Counted from the stretch's first letter, positions 7,680 to 15,644 are shown. The stretch is DNA of 31,006 nucleotides from Chloroflexota bacterium (GCA_016190545.1 JACPQI010000140.1:1-31006), one strand, 5' to 3'. A program made the numbers and translations. Notes: generated by a model not told the origin, from the sequence alone.

Positions 7680-8378
7680 GTGGGAGGTGAACCGAGAGTC
7701 TCCGTAGTGATCCCAACCTTCAATAGAAAGCAGGCTCTTCTCCGAAACTTGGCCCACCTACCAGCGGACGTAGAAGTCATCGTCGTGGATGATGGTTCCA
7801 CAGATGGCACCCGAGAAGCGCTTACGAGACTTATCCATCCCCACCGCACCTACATCAAGCAGTCCAATCAAGGGCCTGCGACAGCGCGCAACAAAGGTGT
7901 AGAGGTCGCATCCGGAGATTATGTGGCTTTCACCGACGACGATTGCGTGCCTGTCGAGCCATGGCCTTGGCCACTGGTGCAGAGACTGGAGCAAGAGGAT
8001 GCGTTGGTCGCCGGAGTAGGTGGTCAGGTCCAGCCGCTTCAGAATGGGGTTTTCTCCCGCTATTACACATTTCACCGAATTCTTGAACCTCCGCCTTCAT
8101 GCTCGTACTTGGTCACGGCCAACTGTGTATATCGCCGAGAGGCGCTCCTAGCCGTCGGCGGATTCGACGCTGGGATGAAGCACCCAGGTGGAGAGGACCC
8201 CGATCTCTCTTTTAGGATTCGCTCAAAGGGCTATCAACTCGTCTTTGAACAGAGCGGTGTTGTCCTTCATGAATATCGCCAAGGTTTTAGGGATTTTGTA
8301 CGCACATTCTATCGGTACGGAAAAGGATGTGGGTATGTCATGGGCAAACGAATTGGTGCCTCCGCCGCTAACACCTAG
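7680..8378 (+). CDS. Glycosyltransferase family 2 (reading frame truncated by a probable frameshift)
   Basis: GT-A fold glycosyltransferase that would transfer a sugar from a nucleotide sugar to a surface glycan or lipid; donor and acceptor are unknown. The 232-aa frame shows SVVIPTFNRKQAL near the N-terminus, VIVVDDGSTDGT at 34-44, NQGPATARNKGVEVASGDY at 63-81 and the metal site FTDDDCVP near 84-91. The acceptor-side motif GGEDPDLSFRIRSKGYQL follows. The GTG start has AGGAGG nine bases upstream. The frame ends at a TAG soon after KRIG, but the expected C-terminal tail continues in the +1 frame (see the feature at 8356-8541). By eye the gene is less GC-rich than its neighbours and splits the iscS/iscU neighbourhood, which suggests later arrival. 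Confidence 0.82.
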   Translation: MGGEPRVSVVIPTFNRKQALLRNLAHLPADVEVIVVDDGSTDGTREALTRLIHPHRTYIKQSNQGPATARNKGVEVASGDYVAFTDDDCVPVEPWPWPLVQRLEQEDALVAGVGGQVQPLQNGVFSRYYTFHRILEPPPSCSYLVTANCVYRREALLAVGGFDAGMKHPGGEDPDLSFRIRSKGYQLVFEQSGVVLHEYRQGFRDFVRTFYRYGKGCGYVMGKRIGASAANT

Positions 8379-8541
8379 GGCTATCTGGGCAGAGGCGACC
8401 TCCGCCTGGAAAGCCTATTCCGAGGCCAAACTGCCGATACCAGAGAGGCTGCTGTTCCTCTGTCTCCGTCTCGTACAAAGATGCTCCTACAATCTCGGCT
8501 GGGAAGCAGGGGTACAAGAAGGCAAAACAAAGCGGGCCTGA
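8356..8541 (+). pseudogene. Displaced C-terminal tail of the glycosyltransferase (+1 frame)
   Basis: In the +1 frame from about 8356 the translation begins VPPPLTPRAIWAEATSAWKA and ends near CSYNLGWEAGVQEG. This looks like the C-terminal tail of family-2 glycosyltransferases rather than a separate gene. There is no start codon or Shine-Dalgarno of its own at the junction. Joining it after KRIG (8355-8357) would give a protein of about 286 aa. Either a one-base indel broke the gene, or the assembly has an error here. Confidence 0.6.
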
Positions 8542-8557
8542 GGCTGTTCCTGAGGCC
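8535..8557 (+). terminator. Terminator-like hairpin after the glycosyltransferase
   Basis: GGCCTGAGG (8535-8543) and CCTGAGGCC (8549-8557) form a stem with one internal mismatch and a 5-base loop. It overlaps the stop of the displaced tail at 8541. No T-tract follows. Confidence 0.35.
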
Positions 8558-8629
8558 TGCTGACAGCTATCATATAGTTTGATACTCGTTCTACCATCGA
8601 GAGTAAACGGAGAGCCAGGCATTTTGTCC

Positions 8630-9019
8630 ATGTATAACGCTACAGTGATGGAGCACTTCATCAAGCCGCGTAATGTGGGCGAGATGACGGACCCGGACGG
8701 CGTGGGGCTGGTCGATAACCCGCAGTGCGGCGACGTGACGCGCATGTTCATCAAGGTGCGGGAGGGCCGCATCGCCGCCTGCACGTGGCAGACCAAAGGC
8801 TGCGGCGCCGCCATCGCCTCCAGCAGCGCCGCCAGCGAGATGGCCAAGGGCAAAACACTGGAGGAGGCGGAACGGCTCACGCGACAGGAGATCGCCGCCG
8901 CCCTGGGCGGGTTGCCGCCAGGCAAGGTCCACTGCTCGGTGCTGGCTGCGGACGCGCTGATGGCGGCCATTGCCGACTACCGGCGGCGCACCGCCACAGC
9001 CCAGCCAGCCCGCTCCTAG
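8630..9019 (+). CDS. iscU: IscU/NifU-N type Fe-S cluster assembly scaffold
   Basis: Scaffold on which 2Fe-2S and 4Fe-4S clusters are built using sulfur from the cysteine desulfurase. The 129-aa protein begins MYNATVMEHF. It has the three conserved cysteines Cys33 (NPQCGD), Cys58 (TKGCGAAIASSS) and Cys102 (KVHCSVLAADA), in the order and spacing of IscU. The start at 8630 is chosen from family homology; an in-frame TTG at 8579 would add 17 unsupported residues, and neither start has a strong Shine-Dalgarno. Its natural partner at 6380 is separated by the glycosyltransferase. Confidence 0.9.
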   Translation: MYNATVMEHFIKPRNVGEMTDPDGVGLVDNPQCGDVTRMFIKVREGRIAACTWQTKGCGAAIASSSAASEMAKGKTLEEAERLTRQEIAAALGGLPPGKVHCSVLAADALMAAIADYRRRTATAQPARS

Positions 9020-9026
9020 CTTTTGC

Positions 9027-9032
9027 TATACT
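9027..9032 (+). promoter_or_regulatory. -10 box for the M20 amidohydrolase gene
   Basis: TATACT lies 26 bases before the ATG at 9059, directly after the iscU stop. The -35 region is not recognisable. Confidence 0.35.
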
Positions 9033-9058
9033 GGCCCCACTTTGGGACAGGAGCCGTC

Positions 9059-10246
9059 ATGGCCAAGCAGGCGAACCCATCCGTGGCTGCCCTCAAGGAG
9101 CAGGTGCGCACAGAGGTCGCGCGCCGGAAGCAGCGCCTTGAGGAATTGAGCCTGCGCATCCACGCCAACCCGGAACTGGCATTCCAAGAGACCAAGGCTT
9201 CGACATGGCTGGCGGACGAGCTAGAGGAGGCCGAGTTCCACGTGGAGCGGGGCGCCTTCGACCTTCCCACCTGCTTCAAGGCTCGCTTCGGTTCCGGCGG
9301 GCCGGTCATCGCATTCCTGGCGGAGTACGATGCGCTCCCCGGACTGGGACACGCCTGCGGCCACAACATCATCGCCACCGCAGCGCTGGGCGCGGGCATC
9401 GCGGCGCGGAAGGCCGTGAAGCGGCTCGGCGGCACAGTGGTGGTTCTCGGCACGCCTGCCGAGGAGGTGCACGGCGGCAAGGCGGTGATGGCCCAGCGCG
9501 GCGCCTTTGCCGATCTAGATGCGGCGCTGATGGTGCATCCGGGCTCCGCTAATCTGGTGGAGGTGACAATGCTGGCGGCGATAGAGCTGGAGGTGGAGTA
9601 CTTCGGCAAGGCAGCCCATGCGGCGGCGCGGCCCCAGCAGGGGATCAACGCCCTAGAGGCGATGGTTCTCGCCTACAACGCCATCAATGCGTTGCGCCAG
9701 CATGTGCCGGATGGGGCGCGCGTCCACGGCATCATCACGGACGGCGGCCAGGCCCCCAACGTGGTGCCTGCGCACTCGGCGGCCCACTTCCTGGTGCGGG
9801 CGCTGACTAATGCCCAGCTTGAGGAGCTGCGCGGGAAGGTGCTGGAATGCTTCCGCGCTGGCGCTACAGCCACCGGCGCTCGGCTGGAGCACCGCTGGGC
9901 CTCCGTCACCTATGAAGCCATGCGCAACAACCATATCATCGCCCATGCCTTTGGAGCGAACCTGCGCGCCCTGGGTCGGCGGCTGGACAAGCCGTCCGGC
10001 GCGGCCTTCGGCAGCACGGACATGGGCAATGTAAGCCAGCTCGTGCCAGGCATCCATCCGGTCATCACTGTCGCACCTGAGGGAGTGTCGCTTCACTCGC
10101 CGGAATTCCGGGAAGCGGCGGTCTCGCCGGAGGGCCTGAATGCGACCAGCGATGGCGCGATGGCGCTGGCAATGACCGCCGTGGACCTGCTGGCCGACCC
10201 GGCGCTGCTGGAAAAGGCCAGGGGCGAGTTCCTCCAAGGCGGCTAG
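9059..10246 (+). CDS. M20 family amidohydrolase (M20D, PM20D2/AbgB-like)
   Basis: Zinc-dependent amidohydrolase of the M20D branch, which hydrolyses N-acyl or p-aminobenzoyl amino acids and certain dipeptides; the substrate here is unknown. The 395-aa protein has HACGHNIIA with Cys100 and His102, the catalytic GTPAEE (Glu135/Glu136), and MVHPGS with His160. The dimerisation domain follows (FGKAAHAAARPQQGINALEA), then the C-terminal STDMGNVSQLVPG. The start at 9059 has AGGAG five bases upstream; a start 12 codons earlier would lie on the -10 box. It is followed closely by the SEC59-like membrane protein. Confidence 0.88.
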   Translation: MAKQANPSVAALKEQVRTEVARRKQRLEELSLRIHANPELAFQETKASTWLADELEEAEFHVERGAFDLPTCFKARFGSGGPVIAFLAEYDALPGLGHACGHNIIATAALGAGIAARKAVKRLGGTVVVLGTPAEEVHGGKAVMAQRGAFADLDAALMVHPGSANLVEVTMLAAIELEVEYFGKAAHAAARPQQGINALEAMVLAYNAINALRQHVPDGARVHGIITDGGQAPNVVPAHSAAHFLVRALTNAQLEELRGKVLECFRAGATATGARLEHRWASVTYEAMRNNHIIAHAFGANLRALGRRLDKPSGAAFGSTDMGNVSQLVPGIHPVITVAPEGVSLHSPEFREAAVSPEGLNATSDGAMALAMTAVDLLADPALLEKARGEFLQGG

Positions 10247-10249
10247 CCT

Positions 10250-10891
10250 TTGTCTCCTGCCAGCGCCAAAACTCGCAACGCCTCCGGCCTCTCCACTACC
10301 CCCGCCGGACGCCTGGAGCGCAAGCTGTTCCACCTGCTGGCGGGGTCATCCCTACCGCTGCTTGCCCTGGCGACGCCCAAGCCGGTGATGTTGGGCCTGG
10401 CTGTCGGCCTGGCTGCCATCGCTGTCACCGTCGAAGCCCTACGGCTGCGCTATCCATCGCTCAACGGCTGGCTGCTCAAGACTTTCGGCGCGCTGTTCAA
10501 GGCCCGCGAGGAGCGCCGCCCTACAGCCGCCACATACATGCTGGTTGCGACGGCTATCGCCTTCGCAGCGTTCCCCTACGATGTGGCTATCCTGACGCTG
10601 CTCATGCTTTCCGCCGGCGACCCGCTTGCGGCGATGGTAGGCACGCGCTGGGGACGACCGCGACTGCAGGGCAAGAGTCTAGAGGGGACCGCCGCCTTTC
10701 TGGGCGTGAGCGTGGGGCTGGGCTTGTTGCTGTCCGTCACCGTGTTGGATATAGGCACGGCAACCGTGCTGGTGGGCGCAGTCGTGGCGACGGCGGCGGA
10801 GGCGCTGGGCGGGCCGGTGGAAGACAACCTCTCGGTCCCGCTGGCGAGTGGGCTTGCGATGGCGCTGATGGAGTGGATGGGGAGGGGCTAA
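10250..10891 (+). CDS. Membrane diacylglycerol/polyprenol (SEC59/phytol) kinase-like protein
   Basis: Integral membrane protein of the CTP-dependent lipid-alcohol kinase/cytidylyltransferase group; such proteins phosphorylate dolichol, phytol or diacylglycerol. The 213-aa protein has about six hydrophobic segments. Family-type motifs are RKLFHLLAG near the N-terminus, ERRPTAATYMLVA, AGDPLAAMVGTRWGRPRLQG followed by KSLEGTAAFLGVS, and AAEALGGPVEDNLSVPL. The start is a TTG at 10250 only three bases after the amidohydrolase stop and has no clear Shine-Dalgarno, so the true start may differ. Its stop codon overlaps by three bases the stop of the convergent amidohydrolase-2 gene. The substrate is undetermined. 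Confidence 0.72.
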   Translation: MSPASAKTRNASGLSTTPAGRLERKLFHLLAGSSLPLLALATPKPVMLGLAVGLAAIAVTVEALRLRYPSLNGWLLKTFGALFKAREERRPTAATYMLVATAIAFAAFPYDVAILTLLMLSAGDPLAAMVGTRWGRPRLQGKSLEGTAAFLGVSVGLGLLLSVTVLDIGTATVLVGAVVATAAEALGGPVEDNLSVPLASGLAMALMEWMGRG

Positions 10892-12381
10892 CTCGGTCGA
10901 GCCGCCAGGACCTTGGCCGCTTCCTTCTCGATGCGCGTGCCTTTGAAGAAGTCAGGGTCCATTCCAGCGAAGAGCCGCACAGCGTTGGTGAACACGAAAT
11001 CCCGGAAGGCATCCGGGGCAAGGCGCCCATCTTCCACAAGCTCGTGGGCTTCCTCCATGACCACCGTCATGTCCGGGACGTCCCAATGGCCGATGTCGGA
11101 GCTGAAGATGGCCTGGAGTCGCGCCCCAAAAGGCCACAGCGTGGAGTTGAAGGCCAACGCATTGGTGGGGTCGTCAGACTCGCAGCCGAAGAAGAAGTTG
11201 GAGACGAAGAGGTCGCGGATATCTTCGGCCCGCTCGATGCGGCAGGGCGCCCATTCATCGAGGGCCTGCGGACTGTCGCTCGTCTCTGCATCAGGTTCGA
11301 TGTTCAGTCCGACTCTGAGCACCAGGTCCAGCTTGCTCTGCACCGTCTGATCGCCGTAGCGGCGGTGGAGGTCGAGAAAGAGGTCCCGGTCCAGGTTGGC
11401 CGGGTTGTAGTTCTGCATCGCCGCCACATTCCGCTTCTCCCAGTGGCCTACCAGGTCGCTGTAGAGCCGGCACGCCCAAGCGACGCCGCCCTCCATGAAA
11501 CCGAACTTGAGGGCAGGAAAGCGCCTGGTCACGCCCGCCATGAAGAGCGACTTGCAGACCGCTTCGCCGGCATCGGCGAAGTTGCCGATGTGGTTGTATA
11601 TGAAGTTGGACGGGGAACTGCGCCCGGTGAACCCCTTGCCGTTGCCGTGGGAGAGAACCGGCACCTTGAGCTCCACGCATGTGGCCCAAAACGGATCGTA
11701 ATCGTAAGCGCTGTCAAGGCCGAAGGTGTCGAGCCAGGAGACGGCGGGAAACAGCTCAGGGTGCTTGCGATGGATGGCGGGTACCGGTCGGCGGACCGCA
11801 CGAATGGCCGCCACTTTCATGCCCAGGGTCTTCACCGCATACTCCAGGTCTTCGATAGCCGCCTGAGGAGTGCGCATTGGAATCCAGGCCACCGGCGTCA
11901 TCCGGTCGGCGTATTCGCGGCAGATGTCTATGCGATAGGCGTTAAAAGCCCTCGCCAGGACTCGCTCTACCTCAGGGTCGGTGGCGGAGTTTTCCACCAA
12001 CGAACCCTGACGGTAGACCTGGACACCGATACCCGTTTCTACACCCGTGGGGAAAAGGACAGTGAAGTCCCAACCCAGGTCATCCATCCGTTCGTAGAGT
12101 AGTTTGGGCAGAGCTGCCGTAGCCCGGTCCAAGGTTTTCTTGGTCGGCACGCCCCACCAGTTGGGACGACCTGTCCGATTGTCGCGCCGTGCCTGGTCCT
12201 CCTCGGCTGAGGTCCGTTTGGCGGCAGACCACCAGCGGATGGCGTAGCTGGAACCAGCGATAGCCTTTACGTAGTCTTCGAGAGGCGGCAGGAACTCGAC
12301 CAGGTGCCCATCAGCATCGATGACCGGATGGCCCAGGCGTGCCCGAATCTCCGCCGACTTGGTTGTGTGGCGCGTTTTCAC
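10888..12381 (-). CDS. Amidohydrolase family 2 (metal-dependent TIM-barrel hydrolase/decarboxylase)
   Basis: Member of the PF04909 superfamily, which includes metal-dependent hydrolases and nonoxidative decarboxylases of aromatic acids. The 497-aa protein opens its barrel with VIDADGHLVEF (Asp22, Asp24, His26, Glu29). It has VLSHGNGKG at about 244-252, GFMEGGVAWACR, and the late metal/catalytic segment SSDIGHWDVPD at about 437-447. It ends with the typical DFVFTNAVRLFAGMDPDFF. The GTG start has GGAG nine bases upstream. It lies downstream of the solute-binding lipoprotein on the same strand, so a shared uptake-and-degradation role is possible but unproven. A strong hairpin (12424-12461) lies between the two. 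Confidence 0.88.
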   Translation of the reverse strand: MKTRHTTKSAEIRARLGHPVIDADGHLVEFLPPLEDYVKAIAGSSYAIRWWSAAKRTSAEEDQARRDNRTGRPNWWGVPTKKTLDRATAALPKLLYERMDDLGWDFTVLFPTGVETGIGVQVYRQGSLVENSATDPEVERVLARAFNAYRIDICREYADRMTPVAWIPMRTPQAAIEDLEYAVKTLGMKVAAIRAVRRPVPAIHRKHPELFPAVSWLDTFGLDSAYDYDPFWATCVELKVPVLSHGNGKGFTGRSSPSNFIYNHIGNFADAGEAVCKSLFMAGVTRRFPALKFGFMEGGVAWACRLYSDLVGHWEKRNVAAMQNYNPANLDRDLFLDLHRRYGDQTVQSKLDLVLRVGLNIEPDAETSDSPQALDEWAPCRIERAEDIRDLFVSNFFFGCESDDPTNALAFNSTLWPFGARLQAIFSSDIGHWDVPDMTVVMEEAHELVEDGRLAPDAFRDFVFTNAVRLFAGMDPDFFKGTRIEKEAAKVLAARPS

Positions 12382-12423
12382 AGCAGTCAGCTCCTCTCTT
12401 TCTCCTCCTTGGCCATTGCGTGG

Positions 12424-12461
12424 TGTCAGGCCTGAGTCCTCGCGCAGACTCAGGCCTGACA
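12424..12461. terminator. 15-bp perfect inverted repeat between the two minus-strand genes
   Basis: TGTCAGGCCTGAGTC (12424-12438) pairs perfectly with GACTCAGGCCTGACA (12447-12461), leaving an 8-base loop. It lies after the stop of the solute-binding lipoprotein and before the amidohydrolase start, on the minus strand. There is no T-tract, so it may be an mRNA-stabilising or processing hairpin, or a protein-binding palindrome, rather than an intrinsic terminator. Confidence 0.55.
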
Positions 12462-12476
12462 GTAACGGACACGCTT

Positions 12477-14252
12477 TTACCGCTTAGGCCGCAGGCTCTC
12501 CACGATAGCGCCGATGCCAGCGAGAGACCGGATAGGTTTCCAACCCTCAACGCCAGTGCCCACGTAAAGCGAGCCGCTAGTGGCGATAGGAATACTCAGG
12601 TACTCGGCGTAAGCCCTGTTCACAATTTCGTGGATGATGCGGATGCGCTCCTGCTCATCCAGAGTGGAGGAGGCCTTAATCACCACGTCACTGAGAGCGC
12701 CGCGCTCGGGTCGCAGGTTGACTGAGCTGGACTCGCAGTAGTAGGCGCACAGGCCGGACGTGGTATCAGCGCGAATGAACAACGGCAACATGAACGCCGT
12801 TCCTATGATGTCGTCGCCTTGCAAGGGCCGGCGGCTCCAAGCGCGGGCCATGGTGCCAAGCTCGGTCGCGACAATCCGCGGCCGTACTCCTACGGCAGAC
12901 CAATAGCCGGCGATGGCGTCTACAGCCGAGGGGAACCAGGCCGCGGCGCCGTAGGGGAACCGGTACAGGGTGATTTCAAACCCATTGGCGAACCCGCCTT
13001 CCGCCAGCAGCTGCTTCGCCTTGGCGGGGTCGAAGGGGTCGGGCTTCCATGCCGGGTCAAACCCCTCATTCCCTGGGAGAATAGCATGGCGGGCCACGGT
13101 CTCTCCAAAGCCTTGCATGACGGTCTCAACAATCTCCTGGCGGTCGATGGCGTAGGTGAGGGCCTGACGGACCTTCAGGTTCCCTGTGGGCTTGGTGGCG
13201 AAGAGGTCCGGGTTGTTGAAGCCGGGCAAGAGCAGGGAGCCGATGACGGTGGCCGGCACCTGAAGGACGTCCAGCCCAGCCCGCTTGGCAGAGTCCAGAC
13301 TTGTAGGACTGATCTCCGCGACCTGGGCAGCGCCGGTCCGCGCCATGGCCACGCGCGTGGTCTCTTCCGGAACACTGAGGATCTGGTATTCGGCAAAGCC
13401 CGCGGCCTCTCGATAGGGGTGAGCGATACCAGAGGGCTGATAGGTGAAACGCTGGGCCGTTTCCCACCGCACCAATTTCCAGGGGCCGGTACCGATCGGG
13501 GTCTCGAAGAAGTACTTCCGCTGACCCAACCGCTCATAGGCTGCCTTGCTGAAGAAGATGCCGGCGTACCCTCTATTACGAGGTGAGATTTCACCCATAG
13601 CCAAGGGAGCCGGAAGCTTGGTAATCATGCGGAGTTCAGTAGGCGAGACCACCTCAAGATGGTCGAGCTGGGCACGCCAGGCGGCGGCCGCGGCCCACCG
13701 GGCAGCCGGATCAGCGTTATATTCAATGCTGAACTTCACATCCTCGGCGGTGGCCAGAGTGTTGTCGTGGAACCGCAAATTGCTGCGGACCTTCAACGTC
13801 CACATCTTGCCGTCCGGGGCCATTGACCAGCTTTCGATCACTCCTGGGGCCAACGTGCCATCCGGATGGGCCCAGACCAGGAAGTCAAAGTAGGCCGTGG
13901 CGAAGTCCAAGAAGCCGGACCCAGAGCCACGGTTGTCCAGGCTCTCGTCTCCAAAGGTGCTGATGGCTACCACCAATTTCCCCGTTGGCCGACTGGTCGT
14001 GGCCGTAGCAGTGGCCGCAGGCCGGGGCGTAGCCGTAGCCGCCGGCGCCGGTGTAGGCGTTGCCTGTACGACTGGCGTGGGTGACGCCGGTACCGGTATG
14101 GCAGTGGCCTGCCGGACCTGGGTGGGCGTGGCGGTAGCCGCGGGCCGCGGCTGTGGGGTAGGCGTCGCATCCTCGCCACCGCCGCAGGCCAGGCCGAGGG
14201 CCGCCAGGAGCGGGCCCACCATCACAAGAAGCCTCCGGTAGTTGAACCGCAT
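12477..14252 (-). CDS. ABC transporter solute-binding lipoprotein, SBP_bac_5 type
   Basis: Lipid-anchored binding protein of an oligopeptide-type ABC importer, 591 aa from the start at 14252. That ATG has AGGAGG eight bases upstream; in-frame ATGs further upstream are not supported. The signal peptide ends in lipobox LGLAC (Cys23). A Thr/Pro/Ala-rich tether runs to about residue 95. The binding domain then shows APGVIESWSMAPDGKMW, NLRFHDNTLATAEDVKFSIE, IGTGPWKLVRW and LKVRQALTYAIDRQEIVETV, the standard order for the family. No permease or ATPase partner is in the window. The downstream amidohydrolase may act on the imported compound. Confidence 0.9.
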   Translation of the reverse strand: MRFNYRRLLVMVGPLLAALGLACGGGEDATPTPQPRPAATATPTQVRQATAIPVPASPTPVVQATPTPAPAATATPRPAATATATTSRPTGKLVVAISTFGDESLDNRGSGSGFLDFATAYFDFLVWAHPDGTLAPGVIESWSMAPDGKMWTLKVRSNLRFHDNTLATAEDVKFSIEYNADPAARWAAAAAWRAQLDHLEVVSPTELRMITKLPAPLAMGEISPRNRGYAGIFFSKAAYERLGQRKYFFETPIGTGPWKLVRWETAQRFTYQPSGIAHPYREAAGFAEYQILSVPEETTRVAMARTGAAQVAEISPTSLDSAKRAGLDVLQVPATVIGSLLLPGFNNPDLFATKPTGNLKVRQALTYAIDRQEIVETVMQGFGETVARHAILPGNEGFDPAWKPDPFDPAKAKQLLAEGGFANGFEITLYRFPYGAAAWFPSAVDAIAGYWSAVGVRPRIVATELGTMARAWSRRPLQGDDIIGTAFMLPLFIRADTTSGLCAYYCESSSVNLRPERGALSDVVIKASSTLDEQERIRIIHEIVNRAYAEYLSIPIATSGSLYVGTGVEGWKPIRSLAGIGAIVESLRPKR

Positions 14253-14295
14253 TTCGTCTATCCTCCTCTCCATTTTGAAAACGCTTCCTCCGTAT

Positions 14296-14358
14296 CTACG
14301 CGAATCCGTACAACGCTGCCGCGTTGTTGAAGGTGATCTTCTGCTGTTCATCGTGTTG
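14296..14358 (-). pseudogene. C-terminal remnant of an amidohydrolase-2 gene
   Basis: On the minus strand 20 codons before a TAG read QHDEQQKITFNNAAALYGFA, which closely resembles the C-terminus of family-2 amidohydrolases (the KI..NAA.LYGF pattern). A TAA in the same frame directly precedes it, and no start codon is available. It appears to be the leftover tail of a deleted or rearranged gene that once preceded the solute-binding lipoprotein gene. The intact amidohydrolase at 10888-12381 has a different C-terminus, so it is not the direct source. Confidence 0.55.
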
Positions 14359-14578
14359 TTATGACCCGATCAGCCACTATCTTGCCTGCCTCTTCACCTT
14401 GCTTACGAACTACTACCTGCGTGTAGATTTAGCCCGAGGCCGGATGTGAAGAGAAGGGAACACCCTAACACATTCCATCCGTCTTGTCAATCGTCATCCA
14501 GCCGGATTCTCGCGAACACGCCTGATTGCCGGATGGTGCCACCTCGCGTCAAATGGCGGAAGGACGGCCCAATTTCCC
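14359..14578. other. Intergenic region between the lipoprotein and plsX genes
   Basis: About 220 bases with no gene, RNA or clear repeat that I can support. It separates divergent transcription units. The minus-strand promoter of the lipoprotein should lie here or just downstream, but no convincing -35/-10 pair stands out. Confidence 0.4.
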
Positions 14579-14607
14579 TTGCGGGGCCAAGGTCTCCTCT
14601 GTATGAT
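14579..14607 (+). promoter_or_regulatory. Sigma70-type promoter of plsX
   Basis: TTGCGG (14579-14584) and TATGAT (14602-14607) are 17 bases apart, 21 bases before the GTG start of plsX at 14629. Confidence 0.5.
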
Positions 14608-14628
14608 GGGCACTCGGAGCAACTGCTT

Positions 14629-15612
14629 GTGATTACACTTGCGCTGGACGCTGTCGGCGGCGACAAGGCCCCCTGCGAGCCGGTCAAAGGCGCTGTGGAC
14701 GCCGCCCGGGAACTGGGCGTCCACGTGGCGCTGGTTGGCCCATCCCAGGTGGTGGAGAAGGAGCTGGCACGGCTGTCCACCAGGGGGCTTGCGCTGTCGG
14801 TGATTGACGCGCCGGAGGTGGTGGAGATGGGAGAGCACCCCAGCCAAGCCCTCAAGCAGAAGCGCAACTCATCCATCGCAGTAGGCACGGGGCTGGTGAA
14901 GAAAGGGGAAGCTTCCGCCTTCGTATCGGCGGGGAACACGGGCGCAGTGGTGGTCTACGGCCTGTTCACCCTGGGCATGATGAAGGACGTGGAACGGCCC
15001 GCCCTGGCGACGCTGTTCAGCACGCTCAAGGGTCGAGCCATGATCCTGGACGTGGGCGCTACGGCGGAATGTAAGCCCGCCTATCTGCTGCAGTTCGCCC
15101 AACTGGGCAGCATATACAGCGAACTGGTGCTAGGCGTGGCACGGCCTCGTGTAGGGCTGCTCAACATCGGCGAGGAGGAGACGAAGGGGACGCGGCTGTT
15201 TGTGGAGGCGCACCAACTCCTGAAACAGAGCGCACTAAATTTCGTGGGCAATGTGGAAGGGAAAGAGGTGCTTCGCGGCGATGCCGATGTGGTGGTGACC
15301 GACGGATTCACGGGCAACGTGGCCACGAAGGTGGCGGAGGGCTTGAGCGAGGCCCTGTTCATCTCTATCAAACAGGCGGTGACGCGGGACCTCCGGGCCA
15401 AGCTGGGAGCGCTCCTCATCAAGCCTGCGCTTATGAGCGTGGCGGACCAGTGGGACTACCGGCGTGTCGGCGGCGCGCCGCTGCTCGGAGTGCAGGGGAA
15501 CGTGGTGGTATCGCACGGCCGCAGCGACGCTCTGGCCGTCAAGAACGCGCTGGGGCTGGCCAAGCGGGCGGTGCAGGAGGACTGGCTGCGTAAGTTCGAG
15601 GAGCGAAGGTGA
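14629..15612 (+). CDS. plsX: Phosphate acyltransferase PlsX
   Basis: Converts acyl-ACP to acyl-phosphate, the first committed step of phosphatidic acid synthesis in PlsX/PlsY bacteria; a peripheral membrane enzyme. The 327-aa protein begins ITLALDAVGGDKAP and shows VEMGEHPSQALKQKRNSSIA, the glycine-rich SAGNTGAVV, LLNIGEEETKGT, and VVVTDGFTGNVATKVAEG. It ends near GAPLLGVQGNVVVSHGRSDA. The GTG start at 14629 has GGAG nine bases upstream and a promoter just before it; an upstream frame from 14446 lacks homology. Thioredoxin follows after 69 bases. Confidence 0.95.
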   Translation: MITLALDAVGGDKAPCEPVKGAVDAARELGVHVALVGPSQVVEKELARLSTRGLALSVIDAPEVVEMGEHPSQALKQKRNSSIAVGTGLVKKGEASAFVSAGNTGAVVVYGLFTLGMMKDVERPALATLFSTLKGRAMILDVGATAECKPAYLLQFAQLGSIYSELVLGVARPRVGLLNIGEEETKGTRLFVEAHQLLKQSALNFVGNVEGKEVLRGDADVVVTDGFTGNVATKVAEGLSEALFISIKQAVTRDLRAKLGALLIKPALMSVADQWDYRRVGGAPLLGVQGNVVVSHGRSDALAVKNALGLAKRAVQEDWLRKFEERR

Positions 15613-15644
15613 ATCTCCGCCCCGCTTCCAGGCATCGAAAATAC

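Noticed and set aside
10873..12102. Long plus-strand open frame of about 400 codons opposite the amidohydrolase
   Set aside because: No recognisable motifs. It is exactly antisense to a gene with clear family signatures, which is common in GC-rich DNA.
12819..13586. Plus-strand open frame of about 255 codons opposite the second solute-binding lipoprotein
   Set aside because: No motifs, no supported start; an antisense shadow of a well-supported gene.
14446..14628. N-terminal extension of PlsX by 61 residues
   Set aside because: No homology, and the promoter at 14579-14607 lies within it; the GTG at 14629 has a ribosome-binding site and gives the family N-terminus.
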